38,486 bases of DNA from an uncultured Clostridia bacterium (GTDB lineage Bacteria > Bacillota > Clostridia > TANB77 > CAG-508): positions 1 through 38,486 of the forward strand of contig CALXAT010000014.1 of the NCBI GenBank assembly GCA_944386365.1, written 5' to 3'. The translations under genes were made by a program, and so were the position numbers. The notes under the pieces were generated by a model. That model worked only from the letters and a program-made list of their open reading frames with translations, had not been told where the DNA came from and did no database searches. Positions within the stretch are counted from its first letter, which is position 1; every line of letters starts with the position of its first letter. This document shows positions 1 to 9,831 of this stretch, piece by piece.

Positions 1-57
1 CATTACTGGTTTTATTTGATCTATTCTTCTTTCATAACTTTCAAATGTTACTGCCAT
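1..57 (-). CDS. GGGtGRT protein, N-terminal fragment (runs off the left edge)
   Basis: Only the first 19 codons lie in the window. The minus-strand ATG at 57-55 follows a strong AGGAGG ribosome site at about 63-70, and the peptide starts MAVTFESYERRIDQIKPV. I recognise this start as that of the GGGtGRT family, a protein of unknown biochemical function usually found next to the iron-sulfur scaffold-like protein that lies upstream here (100-792). The 42-base gap and shared direction suggest one transcript. The naming rests on memory of a short N-terminus, supported by the neighbour. Confidence 0.6.
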   Translation of the reverse strand, partial: MAVTFESYERRIDQIKPVM

Positions 58-99
58 TTTATTTCCTCCTTATTTCTATAAATTCCTAAACTCTTCATT

Positions 100-792
100 C
101 TATTCTTTTCTTGGGTCAATCTTTTTTACAGCTTCATCAAATCTTCCATATGTACCAGAAGCTTTTTCAATAGCCTCCATTGGATCCATTCCTTTTTTGA
201 TGTTATCCATCATTTTTCCCATATGAACATATTTGTATCCAATAATTTGGTCATCTTTATCTAATCCTAATTCTACAATATATCCTTCTGTTAATTGTAG
301 ATATCTTGGTCCTTTTAATGTACTTGAATAAATTGTTCCAACTTGTGATGTATGACCTTTTCCTAAATCTTCAAGTCCTGCTCCTACTGGAAGTCCTCCT
401 TCTGAAAATGCTGTTTGTGTTCTTCCATATACAATTTGTAAGAATAATTCTCTCATAGCAGTATTGATAGCATCACAAACCAAATCTGTATTTAATGCTT
501 CTAATATTGTTTTTCCTGTTAAAATTTCTCCAGCCATAGCTGCTGAATGTGTCATTCCTGAACATCCAATTGTTTCAATTAATGCTTCTTGAATGATACC
601 ATCTTTTACATTTAAAGTTAATTTACATGCGCCTTGTTGTGGTGCACACCATCCAATACCATGTGTTAAACCTGATATATCTTTTATTTCTTTTGCTTTT
701 ACCCATTTTCCTTCTTCTGGAATTGGTGCTGGTCCATGGTCTACTCCTTTTTTTACAACACACATTTCTTCTAATTCTTTTGAATAAATCAT
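100..792 (-). CDS. Iron-sulfur cluster assembly scaffold-like protein (GGGtGRT partner)
   Basis: A 230-residue soluble protein related to the NifU/IscU scaffold fold. Conserved-looking cysteines occur in WCAPQQGAC, in IGCSGMTHSA and in DLVCDA, consistent with metal or cluster binding. I start it at ATG 792 (MIYSKELEEM), because the AAGGAG site at 801-806 is only 2 bases from the alternative ATG at 798 but 8 bases from this one; a still longer frame to 861 has no ribosome site. Proteins of this subfamily are paired with a GGGtGRT gene, as seen here downstream. It lies 71 bases after the DUF600 gene and probably at the end of the tpiA-gpmI transcript. A cluster-assembly role is inferred from the family; no substrate can be read from the sequence. 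Confidence 0.75.
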   Translation of the reverse strand: MIYSKELEEMCVVKKGVDHGPAPIPEEGKWVKAKEIKDISGLTHGIGWCAPQQGACKLTLNVKDGIIQEALIETIGCSGMTHSAAMAGEILTGKTILEALNTDLVCDAINTAMRELFLQIVYGRTQTAFSEGGLPVGAGLEDLGKGHTSQVGTIYSSTLKGPRYLQLTEGYIVELGLDKDDQIIGYKYVHMGKMMDNIKKGMDPMEAIEKASGTYGRFDEAVKKIDPRKE

Positions 793-863
793 TTTCATTG
801 CTCCTTTCAATACTTGATTTGTATATATCTTTTTAGGCAATCCACCTAAATTTAAAAACATTT

Positions 864-1871
864 CTACTCTTCATCTATTTCATCTTCTGAAAATAATATT
901 TGATTTCTAATCGGTTTATTTATTTTTTCTTTTGCTGTCTCTGGTCTTGTTTTTTCATTTTTTCTTTTATTTATCTCTTCTTGTATCTTTTTCATTTTTT
1001 CTTTTCGCATTTCCTCTTGTGTTTTACTTATTGTTTCTTGTGATATTTTCCTTTCGTGTTGTTTTTCTATTTTTCTATAATTACGCATACTTCTATTGCT
1101 TTTTATAATATATTGTTCTGCAGAATTATTATCATGGCTCCACATAGTTTCTTGTTTTTTTCGAACATTTGCATCCCAATTATTTTCTATTTTATGACTA
1201 TGAATTTGATTATATTTTCTTTCAATGCCTATATCTGGTATTTCATCTTCTCTAATATAACCATCATTTTCTATTTCATTTTCTTGTGTATTATATTCTA
1301 TAATATTTTTTGTGTCTTGTTCTATATAGATACCTGCATTATATTCTTCTGTTTCAGCCAAAGTTCTAGCACCATTAAAATAACGAAACAATATATCTTT
1401 ATCTTTTTTAGAAACTTGTTCTGGACCAATTCCTAAATATTTATATCTCCAAATGACATGACGCTCATAACTATTAAAAGCATTATTTATTAAATCCTCA
1501 TAACTATATTCTGCCTTAAATTTCATATTTGTAATCGTTATGGTAAGATTACTCCACATCTCACCGGTTTCAGATTTTTTAAATTCTTCTCTTAATCGTT
1601 TTATATCATCATATATTTTTTCAACTAAATCCAAATATTGTTTTTCATCAATATTAAATTTACTAGGTACTTCATAGACATTAACAGGATTTTTTCTAAA
1701 TATTCCTTTTGGAATATAATAGAAAAATAATTCTCCTGTTGGTTCTTTTTTACCATTTTCTATGACAGAACTATATAAATATATGGCCTCCCACTTTTCT
1801 GGTATCAAATATAGTAATTTTCTTTGTATTTCTTCATATATCTCTTTTATCTGTTTTGTATGATTTAACAT
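864..1871 (-). CDS. DUF600 (YezG-like antitoxin family) protein with long charged C-terminal extension
   Basis: A 335-residue protein. Residues about 1-165 look like DUF600, the fold of the Bacillus YezG-type antitoxin/immunity proteins: an N-terminal helix with LIPEKWEAIYLYSSV, then ELFFYYIP, a WSNLTITI strand and the closing RHVIWRYKYLGIGPE. The rest (about 170-335) is low-complexity and highly charged, rich in Lys, Glu, Gln and Asn, predicted helical or disordered, ending DEIDEE. Typical family members stop after the first domain, so the tail is unusual. No LXG or other toxin gene is adjacent. It follows gpmI by 6 bases and must share its transcript. Function unknown; immunity to an unseen toxin is only an analogy. 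Confidence 0.6.
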   Translation of the reverse strand: MLNHTKQIKEIYEEIQRKLLYLIPEKWEAIYLYSSVIENGKKEPTGELFFYYIPKGIFRKNPVNVYEVPSKFNIDEKQYLDLVEKIYDDIKRLREEFKKSETGEMWSNLTITITNMKFKAEYSYEDLINNAFNSYERHVIWRYKYLGIGPEQVSKKDKDILFRYFNGARTLAETEEYNAGIYIEQDTKNIIEYNTQENEIENDGYIREDEIPDIGIERKYNQIHSHKIENNWDANVRKKQETMWSHDNNSAEQYIIKSNRSMRNYRKIEKQHERKISQETISKTQEEMRKEKMKKIQEEINKRKNEKTRPETAKEKINKPIRNQILFSEDEIDEE

Positions 1872-1877
1872 ATCCTT

Positions 1878-3419
1878 TTATTCCTTATCTAATAAACTTT
1901 CTCCTGTCATTTCCTCTGGTTTGTCTAGATGCATTAGATCAAGCATAGTTGGTGCTAAATCTGCTAGTTTTCCACCTGATTTTAATTTTAATTTTGTATC
2001 TGGTGTTACTAATATAATTGGTACAGGGTTTGTTGTATGTGCTGTATGAGGTTCTCCTGTTTTGTAATCTATCATTTGCTCTGCATTTCCGTGATCTGCT
2101 GTGATAATTAGATTTCCTTGTTTTTCTTCTACTAAGCTTACTACTTTTCCCACACATTCATCTACAGCTTCCACGGCTTTTATTGCTGCTTCTAAGTTTC
2201 CTGTATGGCCTACCATATCTGTATTTGCATAATTTAAAATGATACTATCATATTTATCACTCTTAATTGCTTCTAGCACTTTATCTGTTACTTCATAAGC
2301 ACTCATTTCTGGTTTCATATCATATGTTTCTACCTTTGGAGATGGTACTAATATTCTATCTTCTCCTGGATATTGTTTTTCTTCTCCACCATTAAAGAAG
2401 AATGTAACATGTGCATATTTCTCTGTTTCAGCAATTCTTAATTGCGTATATCCTAATTTACTAATATACTCTCCAAATGTATTGTGTAATGGTTCTTTTT
2501 TAAATGCAATATGGACATTTGGCATGGTTTCATCATAACTTGTGAAACATACATAATATAGATTTAAATCTTTCTTTGTTTCAAATCCATCAAATTCTGG
2601 ATCTACCAATGCTCTTGTAATTTCTCTTGCTCTATCTGGTCTAAAGTTAAAGAAAATAACAGAATCATTTTTCTCAATTTTAGCAATTGGTTCTTCTCCA
2701 TTGCAAATAACTGTTGGCTCAACGAATTCATCAAATACTTCTTTTTGATAAGAATCTTCAATGGCTTTTACAGGGCTTCCTGCTTTAATTCCTTCTCCAT
2801 TAACTAGTGCATTATAACATTTTTGAACTCTTTCCCATCTTTTATCTCTGTCCATTGCATAAAATCTACCAGATAAACTTGCAATTTTTCCTACATTTTT
2901 TTCTTTCATTTTTTCTTCTAGCTTTACAATATATCCTTCACCAGATGCTGGTGGTGTATCTCTTCCATCTAAGAAACAATGTACATATACATTTTCAAAG
3001 TCTCTTCTTTTTGCCATTTCTAATAATCCATATAAATGGCGAATGTGACTATGAACACCTCCATCTGATACTAATCCTAGAATATGTAATTTAGAATTAT
3101 ATTTTTTACAATTTTCAATAGCTGCAATAAATTCTGGATTTGAGAAGAAATCTCCATCCTCTATTGATTTTGTAATTCTTGTTAATTCTTGATATACAAT
3201 TCTTCCGGCTCCAATATTGGTGTGTCCTACTTCTGAATTTCCCATTTGTCCTTCTGGTAATCCAACATGTAATCCACTTGTATAGATATCTGTATTTGGA
3301 TATTTTTTCATTAGTTTATCAATATTAGGTGTTTTTGCTAGTTTAATAGCATTTCCATCTTTGTTTGGATTGTCTCCAAAACCATCTAATATCATTAGCA
3401 TTGTTAATTTATCTTTCAT
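1878..3419 (-). CDS. gpmI: 2,3-bisphosphoglycerate-independent phosphoglycerate mutase
   Basis: A 513-residue cytosolic enzyme that interconverts 3- and 2-phosphoglycerate using two Mn ions and a phosphoserine intermediate. Visible family marks: MLMILDGFG with metal ligand Asp12, the catalytic serine Ser62 in [15 protein letters not shown], the DGRDTPP loop, [11 protein letters not shown], and the C-terminal metal sites [12 protein letters not shown] and [11 protein letters not shown]. Length is normal for the family. A GAGAAGGATG ribosome site precedes ATG 3419. It starts 35 bases after tpiA and ends 6 bases before the DUF600 gene, so tpiA-gpmI-DUF600 is read as one operon from the tpiA promoter. 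Confidence 0.97.
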   Translation of the reverse strand: MKDKLTMLMILDGFGDNPNKDGNAIKLAKTPNIDKLMKKYPNTDIYTSGLHVGLPEGQMGNSEVGHTNIGAGRIVYQELTRITKSIEDGDFFSNPEFIAAIENCKKYNSKLHILGLVSDGGVHSHIRHLYGLLEMAKRRDFENVYVHCFLDGRDTPPASGEGYIVKLEEKMKEKNVGKIASLSGRFYAMDRDKRWERVQKCYNALVNGEGIKAGSPVKAIEDSYQKEVFDEFVEPTVICNGEEPIAKIEKNDSVIFFNFRPDRAREITRALVDPEFDGFETKKDLNLYYVCFTSYDETMPNVHIAFKKEPLHNTFGEYISKLGYTQLRIAETEKYAHVTFFFNGGEEKQYPGEDRILVPSPKVETYDMKPEMSAYEVTDKVLEAIKSDKYDSIILNYANTDMVGHTGNLEAAIKAVEAVDECVGKVVSLVEEKQGNLIITADHGNAEQMIDYKTGEPHTAHTTNPVPIILVTPDTKLKLKSGGKLADLAPTMLDLMHLDKPEEMTGESLLDKE

Positions 3420-3454
3420 AATCTACCATCCTTCTCTCTATGATTTAAAGTGTT

Positions 3455-4207
3455 TTATTTATCAAAGTTAACAATCTTTGAAAATTCTTCTGGATCTAAA
3501 CTTGCTCCTCCAACTAATCCTCCATCTATATCAGACATGGTAAATAGTTCTTTTGCATTTTTAGATTTTACACTTCCACCATATTGTATTATAACGCTTT
3601 CAGCTACATTTTGTCCATATATTTCCGCAATTTTCTTACGGATATCTTTGATTGAGTTATTAGCATCTTCACTGGTTGCTGTTTTTCCTGTTCCAATTGC
3701 CCAAATTGGCTCATAAGCAATAATTGTATTTTCTACTTGTTCTTCTGTTAATCCATCTAATGCTAATTCTGTTTGTTTTGTAATGACTTCTGCTGTTTTA
3801 CCAGCTTCTCTTTGTTCTAATGTTTCTCCTACGCATACAATTGGTTTTAATCCATTTGCAAATGCTGCTTTTATTTTTTTATTAACACTTTCATCTGTCT
3901 CATTAAAATATTGTCTTCTTTCTGAATGTCCAATAATGACATATTCTACATTAATTGATTTTAACATTTTTGCTGATACTTCTCCTGTGTAAGCACCTTT
4001 TTCTTCAAAATGCATATTTTGTGCACCTATTTTGATATTGGTATTTTGTGCTGTTAATAAGGCATAAAATAAATCAGTATATGGAACACATAAAATTACT
4101 TCATTTTGTGTTTCACCTACTAATTTTGATAAATCGTCAATATATCGAATTGTCTCATCTGGAAGCATATTCATTTTCCAGTTTCCTGCGATTACTTTTC
4201 TTCTCAT
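3455..4207 (-). CDS. tpiA: Triosephosphate isomerase
   Basis: A 250-residue TIM-barrel enzyme converting dihydroxyacetone phosphate and glyceraldehyde 3-phosphate. Active-site elements are all present: Asn-Trp-Lys in GNWKMN near residue 10, the His of IIGHSERR, the Glu of AYEPIWAIGTG, and the phosphate-binding GGSVKSKN and GGASLDPE loops. Full family length. ATG 4207 is preceded by AGGAGGAAT. First gene of the tpiA-gpmI group; its promoter (4293-4321) lies directly after pgk and overlaps a palindrome shared with the gap promoter. Confidence 0.97.
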   Translation of the reverse strand: MRRKVIAGNWKMNMLPDETIRYIDDLSKLVGETQNEVILCVPYTDLFYALLTAQNTNIKIGAQNMHFEEKGAYTGEVSAKMLKSINVEYVIIGHSERRQYFNETDESVNKKIKAAFANGLKPIVCVGETLEQREAGKTAEVITKQTELALDGLTEEQVENTIIAYEPIWAIGTGKTATSEDANNSIKDIRKKIAEIYGQNVAESVIIQYGGSVKSKNAKELFTMSDIDGGLVGGASLDPEEFSKIVNFDK

Positions 4208-4292
4208 AAAAATTCCTCCTTTTTATCTATCATAATGTTAAATATCTTTTTTTGTGAATATAACATTATTATACGCCACTACGGACAGTACC

Positions 4293-4321
4293 ATTGTATA
4301 ACAAAAGAGAATACTTTTCAA
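4293..4321 (-). promoter_or_regulatory. tpiA promoter
   Basis: On the minus strand, TTGAAA (4321-4316), a 17-base spacer, and TACAAT (4298-4293). The -35 box sits inside the palindrome at 4307-4329. A second possible -10, TATAAT, lies at 4273-4268 without a good -35. The same box-palindrome layout recurs at gap. Confidence 0.65.
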
Positions 4322-4329
4322 GTATTCTC
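4307..4329 (-). terminator. pgk terminator / palindrome overlapping the tpiA promoter
   Basis: A 10-bp perfect stem, 4307-4316 paired with 4320-4329, with a 3-base loop and a TTTTGTT tail on the minus strand, 22 bases after the pgk stop. It reads as an intrinsic terminator of pgk, but its core is identical to the palindrome at the gap promoter with the same phase to the -10 box, so it may also be an operator. Confidence 0.65.
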
Positions 4330-4350
4330 CTAGTTTTTTCGTATATAATT

Positions 4351-5535
4351 CTATTTATCCATTAAGCATTCAATTCCTGGTAATTTCTTTCCTTCTAAGA
4401 ATTCTAGAGAAGCTCCTCCACCAGTTGAAATATGTGTCATTTTATCTTCTAATCCTGCTTTCTTAACAGCTGCTGCTGAATCTCCACCACCAATAATTGT
4501 TGTTGCATCAATTTCTGATAATATTTTAGCAATAGCATTTGTTCCAACTGCAAATTGATCAAATTCAAATACACCTAAAGGTCCGTTCCATACAACTGTT
4601 TTTGCTGTTTTTAATTCTTCTTCATACATTTTAATTGTTTCTGGTCCAATATCAAATCCTTCCCAATTTTCTGGAATTTCTTTATAACTTACAACTTTAC
4701 TTTCTGTATCTGGTTTATATTCTTTACCTACTTTTGTATCTATTGGAAGCATGAATTTAACACCTTTTTGTTTTGCTTTTTCCATAGCTTCTTTTGCTAG
4801 ATCTAACTTATCCATTTCACAAATTGAATTTCCTACTTCATATCCTTGTGCTTTAAAGAATGTGTATGCCATTCCTCCACCAATCATTAAGGTATCTACT
4901 TTGTCTAATAAATTATCAATAACACCAATTTTATCAGAAACTTTTGCTCCACCTAAAATAGCAACAAATGGTCTTTCTGGATTATTAACTGCATTTCCTA
5001 AGAATTTTAATTCTTTTTCAATTAAAAATCCTGCTACTGCTGGTAAATAACTTGCAATTCCTGTTGTTGAAGCATGTGCTCTATGAGCACTTCCAAAAGC
5101 ATCATTTACATATACTTCTGCCATTGATGCTAATTTTTTAGCAAATTCTGGATCATTATCTGTTTCTTCTTTATGGAATCTTACATTTTCAAGTAATAAG
5201 ATTTCTCTTTCTTTTAAATTAGCAGCTTTTGTCATAGCATCTTCACCAATAACATCTTTCGCCATGACAACTTCTTGTCCTAATAATTTTGATAATTCTT
5301 TAGCAACAGGGGCTAATGAAAATTCTGGTTTTACTTCTCCCTTTGGTCTTCCTAGATGAGATGCCAATATTAATTTACAATTTTGTTCTAATAAATATTT
5401 AATGGTTGGTAATGCTGCTACAATTCTTGTATTATCTGTTATGTTTTGATGTTCATCCATTGGTACGTTAAAATCACATCTAACAAATACTTTTTTTCCT
5501 TTCAAATCAATATCTTTAACTGTTTTCTTATTCAT
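4351..5535 (-). CDS. pgk: Phosphoglycerate kinase
   Basis: A 394-residue two-domain kinase making ATP and 3-phosphoglycerate from 1,3-bisphosphoglycerate. Visible motifs: [11 protein letters not shown] at the N-terminus, [19 protein letters not shown], the hinge region [11 protein letters not shown], the nucleotide-binding [10 protein letters not shown], and GGGDSAAAV with [11 protein letters not shown] at the C-terminus. Length is standard. ATG 5535 is preceded by GGGAGG. It has its own promoter (5597-5625) and lies between gap, which ends in a terminator, and tpiA. Confidence 0.97.
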   Translation of the reverse strand: MNKKTVKDIDLKGKKVFVRCDFNVPMDEHQNITDNTRIVAALPTIKYLLEQNCKLILASHLGRPKGEVKPEFSLAPVAKELSKLLGQEVVMAKDVIGEDAMTKAANLKEREILLLENVRFHKEETDNDPEFAKKLASMAEVYVNDAFGSAHRAHASTTGIASYLPAVAGFLIEKELKFLGNAVNNPERPFVAILGGAKVSDKIGVIDNLLDKVDTLMIGGGMAYTFFKAQGYEVGNSICEMDKLDLAKEAMEKAKQKGVKFMLPIDTKVGKEYKPDTESKVVSYKEIPENWEGFDIGPETIKMYEEELKTAKTVVWNGPLGVFEFDQFAVGTNAIAKILSEIDATTIIGGGDSAAAVKKAGLEDKMTHISTGGGASLEFLEGKKLPGIECLMDK

Positions 5536-5555
5536 AATGAATCCTCCCTTTCTTC

Positions 5556-5577
5556 ACTACATGAAATGATATGTAGT
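5556..5577 (-). repeat. Small inverted repeat in the pgk leader
   Basis: ACTACAT (5556-5562) and ATGTAGT (5571-5577) form a 7-bp stem with an 8-base loop between the pgk promoter and its ribosome site. It could be an mRNA-stabilising hairpin or an operator half-site pair. No further support. Confidence 0.35.
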
Positions 5578-5596
5578 TCTCTTTCTCAACAGTTCT

Positions 5597-5625
5597 ATTG
5601 TATAGCATTTTTTTCCAGTTTTCAA
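5597..5625 (-). promoter_or_regulatory. pgk promoter
   Basis: Minus strand TTGAAA (5625-5620), 17-base spacer, TACAAT (5602-5597) preceded by TGCTA. It shares the TTGAAAA start and TATACAATAG end with the tpiA promoter but keeps only part of the palindrome. Confidence 0.7.
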
Positions 5626-5684
5626 GTAGTAAAATCAATAATTTTTATGCTTATCATTGTGCAGCAGTTTTAAAACTATTATAT

Positions 5685-5721
5685 ACAAAAAATAACCTCT
5701 TTAATCTAAAATTAAAGAAGT
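5685..5721 (-). terminator. gap terminator
   Basis: An 11-bp stem, 5695-5705 with 5711-5721, loop of 5 bases, followed on the minus strand by TTATTTTTTG. It lies 25 bases after the gap stop codon. Confidence 0.8.
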
Positions 5722-5745
5722 CATTTTTATTATTTTATACTTTTT

Positions 5746-6789
<1,044 letters not shown>

Positions 6790-6818
6790 TTATTTTTTAG
6801 TCTGTCTCGACCTTTTTT

Positions 6819-6847
6819 ATTCTATACCAAAAAAGAATACTTTTCAA
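6819..6847 (-). promoter_or_regulatory. gap promoter
   Basis: Minus strand TTGAAA (6847-6842), 17-base spacer, TAGAAT (6824-6819). As at tpiA, the -35 hexamer is the centre of a palindrome, here 6832-6856. Confidence 0.65.
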
Positions 6848-6856
6848 GTATTCTTT
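6832..6856 (-). terminator. Palindrome: terminator of the pyr-operon tail and/or gap operator
   Basis: An 11-bp perfect stem, 6832-6842 with 6846-6856, loop of 3, then TTTTTTGG on the minus strand. The core GAATACTTTTCAAGTATTC is identical to that at 4308-4328. It lies 93 bases after the 6949-7518 gene and overlaps the gap -35 box. Confidence 0.6.
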
Positions 6857-6948
6857 CCTATTTTAGTATAAAATTTATTACTAGTTTATGGTTTTAATAT
6901 TGATTTATTAGGAAACAGTTGATATATTTAATTTTTTTGTATCATTAA

Positions 6949-7518
6949 CTAGTAACTAAAATTGTAGTTATTATAATATTTTTCTATTATATCTAAAAAC
7001 GCTTCTTTGAACTTTTCTCCATATACCTTTATTTCCCCATAATTCATATTTTCAACCGTATAATAATATGTAGTCTCAATCCCTCTCCTTGTATTTTGTT
7101 CTTCTTTATTCTTATCATATTCTTCATTATACTTTTCTAAAGAAGACTTCTTTAATAACATTTCTAATTTATTCACATCATTTTCTGTTAAATTTTTGTT
7201 ATCCGTTTTAACAGTTCTTATTTCATCCCTAATTATATGCCTTTCATTAAACTCATTATAATTGATTTTCATTCTTACAGTTTCATGATATTGGATAACA
7301 TTTCCTTTTTCTAAATCCATACCATAATATACATTATCATGTGACCCTCCATCAGCCATGAATGTTAAAAATTGCATATCTGTCGTCACTAAATACTTAT
7401 TATCATTATCTAAATGAAATCCGGTACAATATTCATAAATTTTATAACCTATAATTACGATTAATATGATAAATATAATTGAAAAAATTGTAATTATAAT
7501 TTTTTTTGATTTTTTCAT
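6949..7518 (-). CDS. Hypothetical membrane-anchored protein
   Basis: A 189-residue protein I do not recognise. Lys-rich N-terminus, then one strongly hydrophobic segment (residues about 8-27: IIITIFSIIFIILIVIIGY), followed by a soluble, Asn/Lys/Glu/Tyr-rich outer part with no cysteine pattern or known catalytic motif beyond a single Cys just after the membrane segment. It would sit in the membrane with its bulk outside. It begins 28 bases after pyrD and is followed by the palindromic terminator, so it is probably the last gene of the pyrimidine transcript, though nothing suggests a role in nucleotide synthesis. ATG 7518 has an AAGGGAAG site. Confidence 0.6.
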   Translation of the reverse strand: MKKSKKIIITIFSIIFIILIVIIGYKIYEYCTGFHLDNDNKYLVTTDMQFLTFMADGGSHDNVYYGMDLEKGNVIQYHETVRMKINYNEFNERHIIRDEIRTVKTDNKNLTENDVNKLEMLLKKSSLEKYNEEYDKNKEEQNTRRGIETTYYYTVENMNYGEIKVYGEKFKEAFLDIIEKYYNNYNFSY

Positions 7519-7546
7519 AAAACTTCCCTTTTATCCATATATACTT

Positions 7547-8455
7547 CTAATTCATTTCCACTTTTCCAATAATATCATTGATATCTTCTATATTACATTT
7601 TCTCATATACTCTTCAATTCCTTCAACAACTTTCACGCTTGTATATGGGTCTATAAAGTTTCCAGCACCGATTGAAACCGTTGTTGCTCCTGCTAGCATA
7701 AATTCGATAGCATCTTCTCCTGACACGATTCCACCTAATCCCATGATAGGAATATTCACTGCTTGTGCTACTTGATATACCATTCTGACAGCTACTGGTC
7801 TAATAGCAGGTCCAGATAATCCACCTGTATTATTAGCAAGAACTGGCTTTCTTTTATAAATATCAATTTTCATCGCTAATAATGTATTAATTAATGAAAC
7901 TGCATCTGCTCCACCATCTTCTACTCCTTTTGCAATACTTGCGATATCTGTTACATTTGGTGTTAATTTTACAATTAATGGCTTATCTAATACTTTTCTA
8001 ACTTCACTTGTTACTTTTTTTACACCTTCATAAGTATTTCCAAAAGCCATACAACCTTCTTTAACATTTGGGCAAGATAAGTTTAATTCTACACCATCAA
8101 TATCTAAATTATTTAATATCTTGCATAATTCTACATATTCATCAATTGAACTTCCACATGCATTCACTATAATTTTTGTATCAAACTTTCTTAAAAAAGG
8201 TAAATCATTATTGGCAAAATATTCTACGCCTGGATTTTGAAGTCCTATACTATTTAACATTCCACTTGGTGTTTCACATACTCTTGATGGTTTATTTCCA
8301 CTTTTTGGTTTTAAAGAGGTTCCTTTGGTAATGACTGCTCCTAATTTTCCTAAATCGAAAAAATCTGCATATTCTCTTCCATATCCAAATGTACCAGACG
8401 CAACTGTTACTGGATTTTTCATTTCTATTCCTGCAAAATTTACTTTCGTATTCAT
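7547..8455 (-). CDS. pyrD: Dihydroorotate dehydrogenase, type 1B catalytic subunit
   Basis: A 302-residue FMN-binding barrel oxidising dihydroorotate to orotate. Marks: NPVTVASGTFGYG at the start, ITKGTSLKPKSGN, NSIGLQNPG, catalytic Cys in LNLSCPNVKEG, NNTGGLSGPAI and GLGGIVSGEDA. The type 1B form works with the PyrK iron-sulfur/FAD subunit to pass electrons to NAD, and pyrK is present two genes upstream. Its start codon directly abuts the stop of the preceding gene (TAAATG at 8458-8453), and its GGAGGG site lies inside that gene, which points to translational coupling. Confidence 0.96.
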   Translation of the reverse strand: MNTKVNFAGIEMKNPVTVASGTFGYGREYADFFDLGKLGAVITKGTSLKPKSGNKPSRVCETPSGMLNSIGLQNPGVEYFANNDLPFLRKFDTKIIVNACGSSIDEYVELCKILNNLDIDGVELNLSCPNVKEGCMAFGNTYEGVKKVTSEVRKVLDKPLIVKLTPNVTDIASIAKGVEDGGADAVSLINTLLAMKIDIYKRKPVLANNTGGLSGPAIRPVAVRMVYQVAQAVNIPIMGLGGIVSGEDAIEFMLAGATTVSIGAGNFIDPYTSVKVVEGIEEYMRKCNIEDINDIIGKVEMN

Positions 8456-9013
8456 TTATTTGATTCCCTCCATTCCTTTTTCTTTAATTTGCTTTACTTG
8501 TTCTTTCAAATTCATATTTGACATCTCTTCTATAAATTTTATCACTTTATCTTTATTTATATATTTGGGAGTATCCTCTATGCAATTCATATACTTTTTT
8601 ATTTTTTCCATTATTTCTATACTATATTTTTTTATTAACACTTTATTTAAACAATCATAATCATAATAAAATTTATCTTTATTCTCTTTTGCTTGTTGTA
8701 TTTCTTTATGAAAATATTTTTTATCAAAATAATGATCTGTTAGTAAATGGATAAAATATCCTTTCCAATAATCTGTATTTAAATCCACTTTTGAGTCTTT
8801 TAAAAATTCATCTAAATATATTTGTTGGTCATTGCTTGCCCAATCTCCCCATTTTCCATAATGTGTTATATTTTTATTTTTGCTTGAATCTATTAATGAG
8901 ATATAATCTGGTGCAATAGCACCCTCTATAAATTCATCAACATCTTTGATTTCTTCTTTATGTTTTTGGGCATACATTTTTGCAACTGCGATATGTATGG
9001 TAAATCCAGGCAT
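8456..9013 (-). CDS. Zinc-dependent phospholipase C-like protein
   Basis: A 185-residue protein starting MPGFTIHIAVAK, the typical opening of small clostridial proteins annotated as zinc-dependent phospholipase C-like hydrolases. Candidate metal ligands are His7, Asp36 (IAPDY), His51 (THYGKW), His89 and Asp93-His94 (YFIHLLTDHYFD). There is no signal peptide, so it should act in the cytosol, and a true phospholipase role is doubtful; a metal-dependent hydrolase of unknown substrate is safer. It is wedged between pyrK and pyrD, 25 bases after pyrK and abutting pyrD, so it is made with the pyrimidine enzymes. Confidence 0.6.
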   Translation of the reverse strand: MPGFTIHIAVAKMYAQKHKEEIKDVDEFIEGAIAPDYISLIDSSKNKNITHYGKWGDWASNDQQIYLDEFLKDSKVDLNTDYWKGYFIHLLTDHYFDKKYFHKEIQQAKENKDKFYYDYDCLNKVLIKKYSIEIMEKIKKYMNCIEDTPKYINKDKVIKFIEEMSNMNLKEQVKQIKEKGMEGIK

Positions 9014-9038
9014 TTTACTACATCTCCTATATCGTTAT

Positions 9039-9830
9039 TTATATCTCTACATCTCTTGCATTAAACACTGGTCCACCTTTACAAACGTGGAAGTATTCTG
9101 GTGCATCTTTTGGGCTTTTTGCTGTTTTTACCGCACAACCTAAACACACACCTAATCCACATCCCATTTTTTCTTCTAATGATAATTGACATTCTACGTT
9201 ATTTTCAAGTGCATATTTTTGAACAGCTTTTAACATTAGAAGTGGTCCACAAGCATATATACAATCATAGTTTTCTTTTGCCATATCTTCCATTAAATAA
9301 TTAATAGCAAATCCTTTATTTTTATAACTTCCATCATCTGTTGTAATTACTAACTTATCTGTTACATCTTCAAATTCTTTTTCTAACATAACAACGTCTT
9401 GATTTCTAAATCCTAAATAGCAGCCTACTTGTTTTTTTTGTAACTTTGCTTCTTTAGCCAACTCATATAGAGGGAATATTCCGATTCCTCCTCCTATAAT
9501 TGCTAGTTTATTATATTTATCAAATTTAAATGTTCCATGCCCTAATGGTCCAATTATATCAATTTTATCTCCTACTTCTTTTCTAGATAATAACTCTGTT
9601 CCTTTTCCTTTTACTTGGAAAATAAATTCTAAGATTCCATTTTTTCTATCTAAATTATAAATACTAATTGGTCTTCTTAAAAATGGTTCTACCTGATCTG
9701 TTACTCTAATTTCGATAAAATTTCCTGGTTTTGCAGTTTCTACAATTTCACTTGTTTTTACACTAAATTTGTAAATTCCTTTTATAATTTCTTCTTTATT
9801 CACTAATTTTGCTAATACTTGCTTTGGCAT
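9039..9830 (-). CDS. pyrK: Dihydroorotate dehydrogenase electron transfer subunit
   Basis: A 263-residue ferredoxin-reductase-like subunit. FAD-binding part with RRPISIYN (about residues 56-63), NAD-binding part with IGGGIGIFPLYELA, and a C-terminal [2Fe-2S] site with the four cysteines of EEKMGCGLGVCLGC and FHVCKGG. It carries electrons from PyrD to NAD. ATG 9830 has a GAGGAGG site and comes one base after the NUDIX stop (TAAAATG); an upstream in-frame ATG at 9866 lies inside the NUDIX gene and is less likely. Member of the pyr operon. Confidence 0.95.
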   Translation of the reverse strand: MPKQVLAKLVNKEEIIKGIYKFSVKTSEIVETAKPGNFIEIRVTDQVEPFLRRPISIYNLDRKNGILEFIFQVKGKGTELLSRKEVGDKIDIIGPLGHGTFKFDKYNKLAIIGGGIGIFPLYELAKEAKLQKKQVGCYLGFRNQDVVMLEKEFEDVTDKLVITTDDGSYKNKGFAINYLMEDMAKENYDCIYACGPLLMLKAVQKYALENNVECQLSLEEKMGCGLGVCLGCAVKTAKSPKDAPEYFHVCKGGPVFNARDVEI

Positions 9831-9831
9831 T

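Noticed and set aside
4250..4270. TTGTGAATATAACATTA near tpiA as a Rex (NADH-sensing) site
   Set aside because: Only the left half matches the Rex consensus; the right half is absent.
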